64,000 bases of DNA from Ursus arctos (GCF_023065955.2 NW_026623008.1:27245001-27309000); one strand, 5' to 3'. Shown: positions 20,573 through 32,090, numbered from the stretch's first letter. The notes: a model not told the origin generated them from the sequence alone. Numbers and translations: made by a program.

Positions 20573-21589
20573 ACCGTGGAGCGTTCTCCCTTTGAAGTAT
20601 CTCTCTTTCTATCAGGGCCAGGCAAATTCTGGGCGTTCAGGCCTGGGGAAGTGAGGACAGGGGTAGGCGGCTTTCTACTTACACCCGATGCATGGATAAC
20701 ATTCTTCCAGCTCTCTGGGGCCCTCACCCATGGGCCTCTCAGCACTTTTTCCCTGAGGGTTTCCCCTGATTCCCCAAGTCCCTAGACCAACACGAGTGGG
20801 GTTCTCTTTCTGGCTCCACAAGAAGCCAACACATGAGCTCAAAGCAATATAGTGCAGGGACTTCCCACGGCCACCCCCAACCTACAATCCCGCTGGAAAG
20901 GGGACAAGGGTTTTTACACCCAAGGGCACGGAGGCCCTCAGTGATTCTCCTTCCCATCCAACCGGGTCATTCTCGGTGCTGGGTGTTGCAGGTAGGAACC
21001 CAGAACTCCCTTCTTTCACTGCTGGGAGCGCTATCTCATTGTCGGGGGAGGGGGGGACTTTGGGGACAAGCTGTAGGCAGATCGCGGCCCTCAGAAACCC
21101 CTGGACTAGAGGCCTGAAAGGCAGGGACCATGTCTGATTCGTCCCTGTATCCCACGCCCAGGACAGGGAGGTGACATGGCTTTTACTGCCACTGCCACCA
21201 ACGCAGCTGCTTTGGCAAATGCCCCCCCCCCAACCCCCGCACCAATTTCTCTCTCTTTGCCTCTCCCTGCACCCCTTCCTTATCCAGGCTGTTGCTGTGC
21301 CCGCAGCTCGGAGCCGCTGGCTCTTGTCTCCGGGATAAAGCACAGGAGGCTTCCAGCGTCCTCCCTGCCCTCCTGTGGCTCCCTGGGTCCTCAACTCCCT
21401 TCTTCGGGAATCCCGCTGGGCTTTGCTGGAGCCCCTGCCCCCCTCGGGACCTTTCCCTGTTGTGTCACCCTTCAGGTCCCAGGATGGCTGGACACAGGCC
21501 ATGATCTTTCCAAGGACATAGATGGCAGCCCCACTTTCACTGCAGTGACTTCTGGCCCCACCTCGAACAGACAGGGCAGAAGTCACTGC
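20573..21589. other. Unassigned sequence
   Basis: The minus strand holds a 236-codon open frame at 20882-21592, but it has low-complexity composition, no domain, and shadows on the other strand. I do not call it coding. Confidence 0.4.
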
Positions 21590-22845
21590 CATTTTAAAAA
21601 TTTAATTCAATTTAATATTTGAATAGGTAAGGAATTCCTGTGGTTCAAGGGTATCTCTAGTGAAAAGTTCCCCTCCCACCCCATCCCCAGCCTCCCAGAT
21701 CCGCCACTGAGGCAGTGTTACCGGTTTCTTGTGTGTCGTCCCAGAGAGAGTCCCGCCGGGTAAAGGCAAGCATATGGATGCACACGCGTGTTTTTATAAA
21801 ATATTCTTTCCTCCTCTTTTATTCGCAACTGGTCCCATGCAATCCACATGCTTCTGTGCTTTGTTTTGTCACTTTACACTCTATGTCAGAGATCATCTCC
21901 TACCAAGGCAGTGGGAGCCGCCTCGTTTTGTTTTTTTTTTTTTTTTTGAGATGTAATTCACATATTATAAAATTCACCTTTTTTTTTTTTTTTTTACAAT
22001 TCAGTGATTTTTTTAAATATATTCCCAAAGCCGTGCAACCATCACCACTGTCTCCTTCTGGAACATTGCCGTCATTCCAGAGGAAGCCCCATACCTGTTA
22101 GCAGCCACTCCCCGTTCTCTTCTCCCCCCAGCTTCTGACAACCACTAATCTCTTTTCTGTCTTCATGGGATTTGCCTCTTCTGGGCATTTATTATAAATG
22201 GAGCCATATGACATGTAGCCTTTTGTGTCTGGAATCTTTCACTTTCAAGGCTCATCCGTGTTCTAGCCTGGGCCAGTACTTTATTCCCTTTCATCGCTGA
22301 ATGATACTCCGTTGTATAGATACACAGTATTTCGTTTATCCGTTCATCCGATGACGGGTGTTCGGGTTGTTTCTACTTTTTGGCTATGCTGAATGGTGCG
22401 ATTATGAACGTGTCTATCCAAGCTGTTGTGTGGACATAGGTCTTCAATTCTGGGTATGTACTTAGGAGTGGGATTGCTGGGTCACTCTGCCTTTTTTTAA
22501 TGGCCACCTGGTATCTCATTGCTGCATTCAGTCATCATTTAAGCCATCACCTGTTGATGGACATTTCGTCCCCCTGCCTTTTTTGGGACCATTTCAAACA
22601 ATATTACGAGGAATAATCTTGTATATTCACCAATTCACACACATCCATGTGTATCTTTTTGTAGAATTCCCAGAAGTGTAATTGCCACGCCAAGGGCCCG
22701 TGCATTTGTAACGTTGATAGATGCTGTCGCCCCGGATTGTACTGGTGGCAACACATGAGATGTTGATTGCCTCCCACTTAGCAGCACGGTGCGTGAGCAG
22801 GCTTTCTGAGCTTTGCCAGTCTAGTCGGTAAGAGGTATATCAGGT
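21590..22845 (-). mobile_element. Ancient L1 (L1M-type) pieces, antisense
   Basis: Several old L1 3' fragments in one orientation. 21650-21930 has 'ggcagtgttaccggtttctt' and 'actctatgtcagagatcatc'. 21940-22490 has 'gagatgtaattcacatatta', 'tatttcgtttatccgttcat' and 'aggagtgggattgctgggtc'. 22490-22845 has 'cctgttgatggacatttcgt' and 'gctttgccagtctagtcggt'. T-runs at 21930-21947 and 21980-21996 mark junctions or tails. Confidence 0.8.
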
Positions 22846-23287
22846 AGCTTTTATTTTATTTTATTTTTTCTTCCAAGTTTTTATTTAAATTCAAGTTAGT
22901 GAACATACAGTGTAATATAGCTTTCAGGAGTAGAATCTAGATTCATCACTTACATATAATGCCCAGTGCTCACACCACACGTGCCCTCCTTAATGCCCAT
23001 CACCCATGTAGCCCATCCCTCCCCCACCTCCCCTCCAGCAACCCTCAGTTTGTTCTCTAGAGTTAAGAGTCTCTTATGGTTTGTCTCTCTCTCTGTTTTT
23101 ATCTTATTTTTCCTTCGCTTCCCCAATGTTCATCTGTTTTGTCTCTTAAATTCCACATATGAGTGAAATCACAAGATATTTGCCTTTCTCTGACTGGTTG
23201 ATTTCACTTAGCCTAATAATCTCTAGCTCCACCCACATCATTGTGCATGGCAAGATTTCATTCTTTTTGATGACTGAGTAGTATTCC

Positions 23288-23375
23288 ATTATATACATGT
23301 TATTACATACGTTATATAATAATATATATTATTATACATTTTACAATACACTAATATAATATATAATTATATATC
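23288..23375. repeat. AT-rich expansion inside the L1
   Basis: 'attatatacatgttattaca' through 'tataattatatatcttcttt'. In other L1 copies this is a short TATA-rich spot; here it has grown to about 90 bases. Confidence 0.7.
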
Positions 23376-24251
23376 TTCTTTATCCATTCATCAGTCAATG
23401 GACACTTGGGCTCTTTCCATGATTTGGCTATTGTGGACATCGCTGCTAAGAACATCGGGGTGCAGGTACCCCTTCAAATTTTTTTTATATCCTTTGGGTA
23501 AATCCCTAGTAGTGCAATTGCTGGGTCACGGGGTAGCTCTATTTTTAACTTTTTGAGGAACCTCCATACTGTGTTCCAGAGTGGCTGCACCAGCTTGCAT
23601 TCCCACCAACAGTGCAAGAGGGTTCCCCTTTCTCCACATTCTTGCCAATAGCTGTGGTTTCTCGTATTGCTGATTTTAGCCACTCTGACAGGTGTGAAAC
23701 CATCTCATCACGGTTGTGATTTCTATTTCTCTGATGATGAGTGATGCTGAGCGTCTTTGCATGTGTCTGTTGGCTACCAGGATGTCTTCTATTTTGTGGT
23801 TTTGTATTATGGGTGAGCTTGGGTGCCTTTTCAAAGGTTTAAGAACTATCTTTATTTCTGCTACTGTGAACTGTCTTTGTATCCTTTGTCCCTTTTTCTG
23901 TTGTGTTATTGGACTTTTTCTTATTGATTTGTAAGAACTTTTTATAAAGTAGGAAATCAACACTCTACCTGTATTAAGCACCCGATATTTCTCCTAGTTT
24001 GTTGCCTTTTGACTTTGCTAATAGGTGATTTCTTCCATGAAGAGGGTTTCTACTTTTATATGGCTGATTTATCAGTGTTTTTCTTTTTGGCTTCTGCGTA
24101 TCTTGTCAAAGGTCTTTCCTACATTAAGATTATCTTTAAAAACTCCCTCGTGGTTTCTCCTAGGCCACTTATTATTTCACTAAAAATATTTAAATCTCTG
24201 GTCCACCTGGAATTTATTTTGTTATTGGTATGAGGATGAGGATTCATTTCT

Positions 24252-24367
24252 TTTTTTTTTTTTAAGATTTTATTTTTAAGTAATCTCTACACCCAGTGTG
24301 GGGCTCAAACTCACAACTCCAAGATCAAAAGTCGCACACTCCACTGACTAAGCCAGCCAGACACCCC
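24252..24367 (-). mobile_element. Short SINEC (antisense) inside the L1
   Basis: T-run, 'ttaagattttatttttaagt', 'gtggggctcaaactcacaac' and 'ctgactaagccagccagaca'. Perfect 13-base duplication AGGATTCATTTCT at 24239-24251 and 24368-24380. About 116 bases, lacking the CT-rich body. Confidence 0.93.
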
Positions 24368-24695
24368 AGGATTCATTTCTAATGAACCTAATTTAATATT
24401 TTGTCAATGGCTTCCCAGTTGTCCTGATCTTATTGTATAGTTCATCTTTTCCTATAATGGCCTAAATCCTACCTACAGCCCAGACTACATGCTCACATGT
24501 CTTTTGATTTATATTTGTACTTTTCTATTCTGTTGCATTGGGGTGGTTGTCTTCTCATGAGCTACCACCACATTATTCATATTATTTCAGTTCTAAAATG
24601 TATTGAAATAACTGATAAAGCTAGCCTTCCCTCAGTACACTTCTTTTGCATTTTCCTGGTTATTTTGCATGCTCATTCTTCCAAATGAATTCTAA

Positions 24696-24746
24696 ATTTA
24701 TGTTTCAATTAAAAATTCCCATTGGCATTTTAATTGAAACATAAAT
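24696..24746. repeat. Perfect 19-base inverted repeat
   Basis: Arms 24696-24714 and 24728-24746 are exact reverse complements (left arm begins ATTTATGTTTC, right arm ends GAAACATAAAT), separated by a 13-base loop. It lies in L1 ORF2-derived sequence. Confidence 0.95.
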
Positions 24747-25448
24747 ATTGTAGATTAACTAAGGGAAAACTAATACAGCTTTTCAATGTCAATCCTTCCT
24801 ATCCAAGAACATGGTATGCCTTTCCATTTGTTCAAGTCATCTTTTGGGTCCCTCAGTAGCATTTTAGGGTTTCCTTTATCTCTGTTTTTTGCATACTCCT
24901 TGGCATTTTATCTTTTTCATTTTAATTGTAAATATCATATGTTCTTCCATTATATGCCCCAACTAGTTGTCATTTTTAGGTAAGAAGGCCATTAGTATTT
25001 GCATATTAATTTTGTAGCCAGCCACATTATTGAATTTCTTTATTGTTGGTCATAGTTTTTCGGTTGGTTCTCTTTGATGTACAGGGCATATACTCAGATA
25101 TTCTGCAAATAATGATTATTTTACCTACCCTTTTCAAATTTCGTGTAGCTAAGCGATTTTTATTTTTGTTATTTAATTGCATTAGCTTGTAGCTAGACAA
25201 CAAAGTCAGGTTATAATGAAGATACTGGACATCCTGGTCTTCTTCCTGACTTTAGTGGGAGTGCTTTTAGAATTTCCTTATTTGGGCTTAAGACATTTAT
25301 CATGTTAAGAAGTAGCTGTTTGTTTTATTTCATTAAGAATTTTTTTTAAATTTAAGGATAGTTGCTGATTTGTGCAGATAATTTATGCTTAGATTCTCCA
25401 GTGTGATGTTATAATAATAGATGAACTGATACCTATTGTCCAGCATTT

Positions 25449-25565
25449 GTTTTCCTCCCTCCCTCCCTCCTCTCTTCCTCCCTCCCTCCCTCCTCCCTCC
25501 CTCCCTCCTTTCCTTCCTTCCTTCCTTCCTTCCTTCCTTCCTTCCTTCCTTCCTTCCTTCCTTCC
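25449..25565 (+). repeat. (CCCT)n and (TTCC)n microsatellite
   Basis: Long pyrimidine tract: CCCTCCCT-type units to about 25506, then about 14 pure TTCC units. It sits where the T-run of the adjacent antisense SINEC tail should be, so it probably grew from that tail. Confidence 0.93.
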
Positions 25566-25743
25566 ATGCTTTCTCAAAGGATGAGCCAGGGGAGGGGCAG
25601 AGGAAGAGAGAGAGAGAGAATCTCAAGCAGGCTCCACAGTCAACGCAGAGCCCAAGGAGGGGCTCAGTCTCAGGACCCCAAGATCATGATCCGAGCCAAA
25701 ATCAAGAGTCAGACACCTACTTTACTGAGCCACCCAGGTGCCC
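25566..25743 (-). mobile_element. SINEC (antisense)
   Basis: 'gggcagaggaagagagagag', 'ccccaagatcatgatccgag', 'ccaaaatcaagagtcagaca' and ends 'ctgagccacccaggtgcccc'. Its tail is replaced by the neighbouring (TTCC)n tract. It interrupts the antisense L1. Confidence 0.93.
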
Positions 25744-25935
25744 CCTGACATTTCTTAAACACCACCTGATCACGACATACGGTTCTTTTTCTGCATTGCC
25801 GGACTCTGTATGCTACTGTTTTATTTAGAATTGTTGCAGGGAAATTCAGAAGTAGATTGACTTGTTTTTCTACTCTTTGAGTTGGGTATTGGTATTACCA
25901 CTAGAGCTTGATTTAAAGCCCTGTTTCTATACAGT
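25744..25935 (-). mobile_element. Continuation of the antisense L1
   Basis: 'gatcacgacatacggttctt' and 'tgttttatttagaattgttg' match the ORF2 region expected next after the piece ending at 25448. Confidence 0.65.
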
Positions 25936-26689
25936 GTGAAAGTAGTGGTTTTTAGAAATTGATATATTTGGAATGAAAGTGGAAGTCTCAGGAGTGCAAG
26001 GGAAGTCATCTTGCAAACCAGGCATGGCTAGATAGGGTTCCATTGCCCATCAGGCACCCCTTTCCTGGTGACCTCTGTCTTGGTAAAGAAACTTGGTTTT
26101 GCTTAGTTATGCTGGTTCTATAGAAGCAAACCTGAGTCATAACCCATGAGAAATGCTGACAGGACCTTTACCCGGATAAGGGCTGTACAGGTCCTTCTGA
26201 AATAAAGATAAACCTTTGTAAGTGGAAAAAAGGAAAAGGAACATAGCTAAGTGGGGTGGACAAATACAATCCGGCAGGAAAAGGGCTGGATTTGGAAGAG
26301 AGAATTTCCTCCAGCGGGATTGGAGATGTAGTCGGACTGGTTCCGGGCACCCCTCCCCTCTCCACCCTGCCCTCTGAGTCCCTGGAGAGGAGCTCCTCTA
26401 GGCAGGGGTGTGTGTGTGCGGCTGACTGGGTAGTGGCCAGTTCACACCCATCCTCCCTGTGATGGTCTGCTGTTCTCTCTGTCTCAGGGTGTCCAGCAGA
26501 CACGGTGCTTATGCCCGGCCCCTTCACCTCTCCCTCTGCTCTAGTGCTCCGTGGGCGGTGACCAGCCGTGGTTGGCGGTCTCTGCTCATTTCTGTTGTGT
26601 CGGCCAAGGACGCTTCTTGCCGACACTCCATAAACACTACTTTATAAGCAGCAGGTCCTTCTCCCCCCTGCACCCCGCTCCCACCCCTT
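25936..26689. other. Unassigned sequence
   Basis: No family or exon recognised. Frames on both strands at 26168-26647 overlap and lack domains. Confidence 0.35.
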
Positions 26690-26830
26690 CAGGCCTGCTG
26701 GCACAGTTTAATTTCCAGCCCTGGTATTTCTCCCCAGCCCGTGACAACCTCAGGTGGAAGCAATTTCACCGTCTTGTAACTCACCGGGTCATTATAATTA
26801 GCATCCGGGCACCCGGGGCGAGGGCGGAAG
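26690..26830. promoter_or_regulatory. Candidate conserved non-coding element D
   Basis: Repeat-free sequence with 'cacagtttaatttccagccc', 'caatttcaccgtcttgtaac' and 'gtcattataattagcatccg'. Weak case, texture only. Confidence 0.3.
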
Positions 26831-27595
26831 GAAGGAGAGAAGAGTTGATCCAGCCAGGCGGAGAGCAGCCGCTGGGGGCTGGGGCGCCCCTTCCTCCTGC
26901 TTCAGCCTGTAACTCTGATCTTCTCAGGGCTCTGATGCCACCCCCCTCCCCTCTGTGTGTGTAGTGGGAGGTGGGGTGGGGATCCAGGGACTGCTGAGCC
27001 TGGCCCTGGGTTCACACAGAGGAGGGGGACCTGAGCTGAGGGAGGGGCCCCGAGAGCCCCCCTCTGAGGTCAGGGGGGGATGAGGGCTCTGGAGGGAGAG
27101 GAGGGACCATACCTTATATATTCCTTTATCCTCAGGACCTGGTATCGCAGTATGGGCACCCCTCCCTGCCTCTGGTCCTTGCCGTCCCAGAGCCGGAGCC
27201 CATGAGAGCAGGTGGCAGACCTGGGTGCCACCCCAGGCACAGCCGGGAGTGCATGTGACTCCAAGAGAAGCAGCCAGATGGGGGAACAGGACACATCAGG
27301 AAGCAAAATTTCTCATCGGCTGGGGGAAGGTGTTTTGGTTGCAAGCCGTGGAAACAGACTTAAGCAAGAAAGGGGGTTTATGATCAGGGTATTGGGCCAT
27401 CCCAGAGTTAACAAGGGGAGAGCTTGCAGCTTTGGGAAGTCAGGACCAAGGCAGCCCCAAGGACCCTGGAAGTTGGAAGAGTTGGGTCTTCTCCCCAGGG
27501 GGCAGTTCATGTGCCCAAAGCCTCGTGAGGCTCAGTTCCACAGCTCCTGATTCTGTGTTTCCAAGTTAAAAATTCCAAATTCCCGGAAGAGCCCC
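26831..27595. other. Unassigned GC-rich sequence
   Basis: Purine-rich near 26940-27110. No exon or family recognised. Confidence 0.35.
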
Positions 27596-27760
27596 ATTCA
27601 TTTACTCATTAACTTGTTTGTTGGTTTGCTTGCTCAGTACATATTTGGTGAGGCCTCCCTCCCACCCGCGGTGTGGTAGGCAGCGTCCCTGGCACTGGAG
27701 AGACAGCAGGGATCCCGCGGAACACACTTCTCTTGTATCTTCCCCTGTGGTGGGGACAGA
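27596..27760 (-). mobile_element. LINE-2 3' end (antisense)
   Basis: 'ttcatttactcattaacttg', 'gtacatatttggtgaggcct', 'ctggcactggagagacagca' and 'gggatcccgcggaacacact' follow antisense L2 order. Confidence 0.6.
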
Positions 27761-28535
27761 GTGTGGATCGCTCAGTTTGGGCTCGGTGTCCACGCTGAGC
27801 CCATCAGCTGGGGCCAGGATGGGTTTGAGAGCCAGGAGGCCACCCTAGATGGGTTCTACTATAATGATTGTATAGCCCTTTAAGACACATATCGGCTCTT
27901 GATTGACATGGCAGAAAGCTGGCGGCGGGCTTAAAAGAAGCAAGGCTTCCTGGAGCTTAGTCTTCATCTAGGCAACAAGCCTTTGCTCTAGGAGGACTGG
28001 GCGCTATCCATGGTACGTGGGAGGGGTGGGGGCCTGGGCAAAGGGCCACTAAATACACACCAGCCCTGCCTCAGCCAGCAGCTCTGGGTGACACTTGGAT
28101 CTCTCTGCCTTCTCTCTTCGGCCCCTGCCCTGGATGGAAGCTTCCACGGACAGGGACCAGCCTTGCTCCTTCTGGAATCTGCCACAGCAGGAGCCAGCCC
28201 AGGGTGCAGGGCAGTCTCGGTGAGGGCTGTGACACGTCTGCTCCCCTACCCCATCTCGGAGCACCCCACATCCCGTAGGGACCCAGCCTGTCCTGTTCAG
28301 TACAGCTCCCTCCATGCCACACCCAGGAAGAAAGCTCACAAGCCCCCCTCACTTTCCCTCCTCTTCCAACCCCCCGGATTTCCCGGCCTGAGCCCTGGGA
28401 GGCCTGGCTTAGCTGTGCCCTGTCTCAGCAGAAAAGTGCCTGGGACTCCCCAGGACATTCCCAAACCAATCACATGGGGGTTCCCACGTTAGACCCAATT
28501 CGTCAGGTCCCGGGCGACCACCCCTCCCAGGCCGG
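27761..28535. other. Unassigned sequence
   Basis: No family or exon recognised. Confidence 0.35.
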
Positions 28536-28790
28536 AGCCTCGTAAGGGGACCGCTTATAATAATACCATTATTCTCCTTCGCCGGGGGCAGGCTGAGCCC
28601 TCAGTGAAGCAGGCCTGCCATTAGAACCCTGCAGAAACAAAGTAATAGCCTGCACAGAAAGCCATTTGTAATGTTGCTATAATTCCCATGATTCATTAAA
28701 CAGGAATGGGAAATGATAGCGTTTCCCCTGGAAAAAAAACTCCTCCTGGAGTCGCATGCTGAGTTCACTTGGCTAAACTATTTTATTGAC
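28536..28790. promoter_or_regulatory. Candidate conserved non-coding element E
   Basis: Repeat-free block: 'cttataataataccattatt', 'gcctgccattagaaccctgc', 'cagaaagccatttgtaatgt', 'tcccatgattcattaaacag'. AT-rich island inside GC-rich DNA with several ATTA cores and no sustained frame. Confidence 0.5.
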
Positions 28791-29139
28791 TAAGCACCTT
28801 GTGCTGATGGGAGGCGCGCATGGGCTTGGCGCTGTTTGGTTTTACAGCCGCGGAAATGGAGGCCGGGAGGGGGTCCTGCCAGGCCGGGACTTGACCTTGG
28901 AAATGGAGTCACTGCCCCCACTTGGGTGGCCCAGGCCGGCATCTCCTGAAGGCTTGGGGCCCTCTGGGGCCCGGGGTCCATTTGACCAAGGCTCCCACCG
29001 TGTCTCTGGGAGGGGAGCAGCGTGGAAGGGCCTGTTCTGTGTGCGTCAAGCCCCGAGCCGGCACCACCCAGCGCTGTGAGGTGCCCACAGCGGGGGCCCT
29101 GCCCCGCCCTCCGGACACAAATGATCTCTGACCCCCGCC
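28791..29139. other. Unassigned GC-rich sequence
   Basis: A weak antisense L2/MIR-like start at 28785-28870; the rest is unique. Confidence 0.35.
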
Positions 29140-30760
29140 CATCTCCCTGCTTGCTTTATATGCTCTTAGAGCCTCACCACTCAGCTCCCCAAATAGGAAC
29201 CTGGATGTCACCCTTGATGCCCTCCTTCCATCAGCCACGAGCCAGCCAGCCAGCCACGACCCCCCAGGAGTCTCTGCCGGAGAGGCCTCCTCTCCCTCCT
29301 CTGCCACTGACGGGGTATGGACTTCACCATCTCCTGCCCACCCAGCCGTGTCCTGCCCGACTACCCACCTGTGCCCCTACCTCCAGCCTCCCCCTCCCCA
29401 GGGAATCCCCTATCGTGGGGTCAAGGGATTGTTCTAAGCAGCAGTTCTATTTATTCTGCTTGGAACCTCGGCTGCCTCCCCATTGCCCATGTGATCCATC
29501 CAGAAGGCCATGGTGCGGCACTCGGGGCCCTTCCCCCGTGGGCTACAATTCAGTGCACCCTTCCGGCTCCTCCTCCAGCCACTTTCCGCCATGCGTTCCA
29601 GGCTGTAGCCAACCTCCAGATGGCTCAGGGTCTCCAGGGATCACACACAGGGTTGTCCTGTGTGCTCGCGGCTTCTCTTTGCTGCTCCCTCAGCCCCAGA
29701 TGCCCTTGCGCTCCATCCCTTGGGCAATCCTGATTTCCTCCTATAACAGATCGCTCCGGTGGTCTTCCCCATCGCAGGTAATGGTGCCCCAGCTTCAGGA
29801 TCAGCCCCAGGCCTTGGAGGCCTCCTTTTCTCTTTCTCTCGGACCCTGTATTCTCGTATCTGATCTGTCACTGAATCCTGTTGCCTCCATCTTCAAAACC
29901 TAGCAAGGATCTGATCATTTCCCACCACCCACTTCCCCAGTGAGCTTGCTTGGATTATGGTCCCAGTCCCATCATGGGTCTCCCCGCCTCTCTGTGCCTC
30001 TCCTCCTTCGCACTGTGTTACCCAGGAGTCTGAGCGCGCTGCTCCTTTGAGGAAAACCCTTCACTGGCTTCCCATTTCCTCCCTCCCTTCCTTCCTTTTT
30101 AAGTAGGCTCCACACCCAGCCTGGAGCCCAGTATGGGGCTTGAACTCACAACCCTGAGATCAAGACCTGAGCTGGCATCAAGAGTGGATGCTCAACTGAC
30201 TGAGCCACCCAGGCATTCCTCACTGGCTTCCCATTTCTGTCAGAGAGAAAACTAGTGTCCTCACCACCGGCTTGAAGATCATCTATAGTTTGGCGCCCCA
30301 TGACCTCCTTGACTTTACCTCCCACTGCTCTCCTCATGCTTACTTTGCTTTAGCCCCTTCCTCGACCATGTCGACTATGCTCCTGCCTCAGGGCCTTTGC
30401 ACTTGCCGTTCCCTCTGTCTTGCACCACCCCCCAGTTCTCTGCAAGGTCACTTTCTCAGTGAGGCCTTTCCTGACCTTCTTCTTAAAAGTCACAACCTTC
30501 CTGTTCTTCTGGCACTGCCTGGTTCCTTCTTCCCACTTTATTTCCCCCGGGGATGCATCACCAACAACACAACTGTATCTTTTATTTTTTTAGTTGTTTC
30601 TAATTTTCATTTTTTAGTTTGTTTCCCTCTGCCAGACTACAAGCTCTGTGAGAGGAGGGACATTTGGGGGGGTCCTTTTTTTTTATTTTTATATCCCCAC
30701 AGCTGTGCTTGCCTGCGCAGACATGTGTAAGACATCTGTTGAACGAGGGAGTGCGGCAGG
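29140..30760 (+). mobile_element. LINE-2, about 1.6 kb, split by a SINEC
   Basis: Sense L2 in order: 'ggatgtcacccttgatgccc', 'ggatctgatcatttcccacc', 'acccttcactggcttcccat', [SINEC 30079-30217], 'cctcagggcctttgcacttg', 'cagtgaggcctttcctgacc' and 'gccagactacaagctctgtg'. The 293-codon frame at 29022-29903 starts upstream and lies mostly in it; I do not read it as an intact protein. Confidence 0.8.
30079..30217 (-). mobile_element. SINEC (antisense) inside the L2
   Basis: (CCTT)n-rich tail, 'cagtatggggcttgaactca', 'caaccctgagatcaagacct' and 'ctgactgagccacccaggca'. Flanked by a 20-base perfect duplication, 30059-30078 and 30218-30237, reading CCTCACTGGCTTCCCATTTC. Short form. Confidence 0.95.
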
Positions 30761-30869
30761 CTTCCTACTCACTCAGCTGTCCCCGACCCTCGGCTGGCCC
30801 GTCCTCATGGAAGGATCACCTGTTCCCGTGCCTTCCCACGGCACCAAGCCAGGTGTCTGTTCCAGGAAA

Positions 30870-30985
30870 TGGGCGTTTACTGGGTTTCTTTTGGACTTGA
30901 TTTCCCTAATGGAGAGCTCCATGAGGACAGGTCTTGTGTCTTATTTATGTCTGTGTTTAAGCTCTCAGCATGAGCTTGGTCTATC
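30870..30985 (+). mobile_element. LINE-2 3' tip
   Basis: 'gagagctccatgaggacagg' and 'tcttgtgtcttatttatgtc' match the sense L2 terminus. Confidence 0.55.
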
Positions 30986-31399
30986 ACAGTTTCTCTAAAT
31001 TTATTTTTATTGTTCTGTCCCTTCTTGCTGGTCCTCTCAGCCCCGCAGTGCCAGGACTATTCCCCTGAAGAAACCGAGGTCCGGAGCAGGGGAGACGTGC
31101 TCAGGGTCGGTGGCAGGGCCAGAGATATTCTTGGTCCCTCGGGTGATGAGGAAGGGGCTGTGGGCCCGGCTGCGGATGGGGACAGAACACCCACAGGCCT
31201 CCCGCAGATCCTGGAGGACCAGCCCAGGCCCGGCGCCTGGGGCCACTGGGCTCCGCCAATTCCTGACTTGGAAGCTGCTTGGAAGCCCTCTCACGAGCCA
31301 CTCTGCTGAGTGATCTCCCCAGAAATGGAACTGAGCAGAGGCTCTCGATGATGGAGTCTGGCCCAGGGCTGCCTCCTTACCACCACTCCGATGACAGCT
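30986..31399. other. Unassigned sequence
   Basis: A weak antisense MIR-like stretch at 31065-31125 ('gaaaccgaggtccggagcag'). Nothing else recognised. Confidence 0.35.
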
Positions 31400-31660
31400 G
31401 AGGCTATCCTCATCCGGAGAAGTTTGCAGAACTCAGAAGTTCTTCCAGAGCAGAGACTCTCTTCTGTTGTCTGCACCCCAATACCCACTGTGCTGAACTC
31501 TGGCTCAGTGCCGCCCAGAGAACGCCGGGGGTCCAGCACCCTGGCTGTCATCACAGCCATGAGCCCGGGGCATGGGTGCAGGGACAGGCTCTCCCCGGCA
31601 GAGCTGAGCATGCCCTGGCTCACTGCTCAAGAAATGTTGGATGAATTTGTGAACATAGAA
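31400..31660 (+). mobile_element. Possible LINE-2 3' end
   Basis: 'tgtctgcaccccaataccca' and the terminal 'gctcaagaaatgttggatga' resemble an L2 end. Diverged. Confidence 0.4.
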
Positions 31661-31734
31661 GCTGGGGCGACCCCTTCCTTGTGATCCTGCAGGGGTAAGT
31701 TGCTTGGCTGCTCCTTGAACACTTCCTGTAATGA

Positions 31735-32090
31735 GGAGGTCACTACCTAGGCAAGTTCCAGATCTTAGTTGGGTTTTCTAGAAGCAGACCTGGGGATAAG
31801 GATTCCAGTGCGACCAGCTTATGGGGGAGGTGCTCCAGAGGCAATGCTCGTAGCAGAGAGGGAGATGGGGAAGGGAAGCAGCCAGGACAGAACGTGACAC
31901 AAGCAAGGTGCCACCACGCGTAACTGGAGCATGATTCTGCTGTCGGCAGTGTGGCGCGTGTTGCGGGGTTATCCCAATTGAGGGGAGAAGAAGCTGGGCT
32001 CTTTGTTCACCGACTCCTATCAGTCATGGGCCGCCACTAAGTCCGGGAGCTCCCGAGCACGCTCCCTCAACATGAAAGGGGGTCACAGTG
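31735..32090 (-). mobile_element. Possible ancient LTR-like repeat (antisense)
   Basis: 'ttagttgggttttctagaag', 'cagcttatgggggaggtgct' resemble a common mammalian repeat whose family I cannot name with confidence. Confidence 0.35.

Larger units (their letters stand above)
22846..25448 (-). mobile_element. Carnivore-type L1, antisense, 3' UTR and ORF2 remnant
   Basis: The 3' end is at low coordinates: 'gtgaacatacagtgtaatat', 'ttgttctctagagttaagag' and 'tccacatatgagtgaaatca'. The ORF2 remnant runs upward from about 23470. The minus-strand frame 23474-23683 contains the ORF2 C-terminal words '[15 protein letters not shown]' and '[15 protein letters not shown]'. A second frame at 23676-23981 is the adjoining part ('IEDILVANRHMQRR'). 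Many stops and frameshifts make it dead. A SINEC (24252-24367) splits it, and it resumes past 25743. Confidence 0.9.

Noticed and set aside
20882..21592. 236-codon open frame on the minus strand
   Set aside because: No domain and G/R/S-rich composition; competing frames on the other strand.
23474..23981. Active L1 ORF2 protein
   Set aside because: Only short ORF2 pieces remain open; the element has stops, frameshifts and two SINE insertions.
25449..25565. CRISPR-like array from regularly spaced repeats
   Set aside because: It is a simple tetranucleotide microsatellite in a mammalian genome with no spacers.
29022..29903. 293-codon open frame on the + strand
   Set aside because: Most of it lies in LINE-2-derived sequence, it shows no domain, and other frames overlap it.
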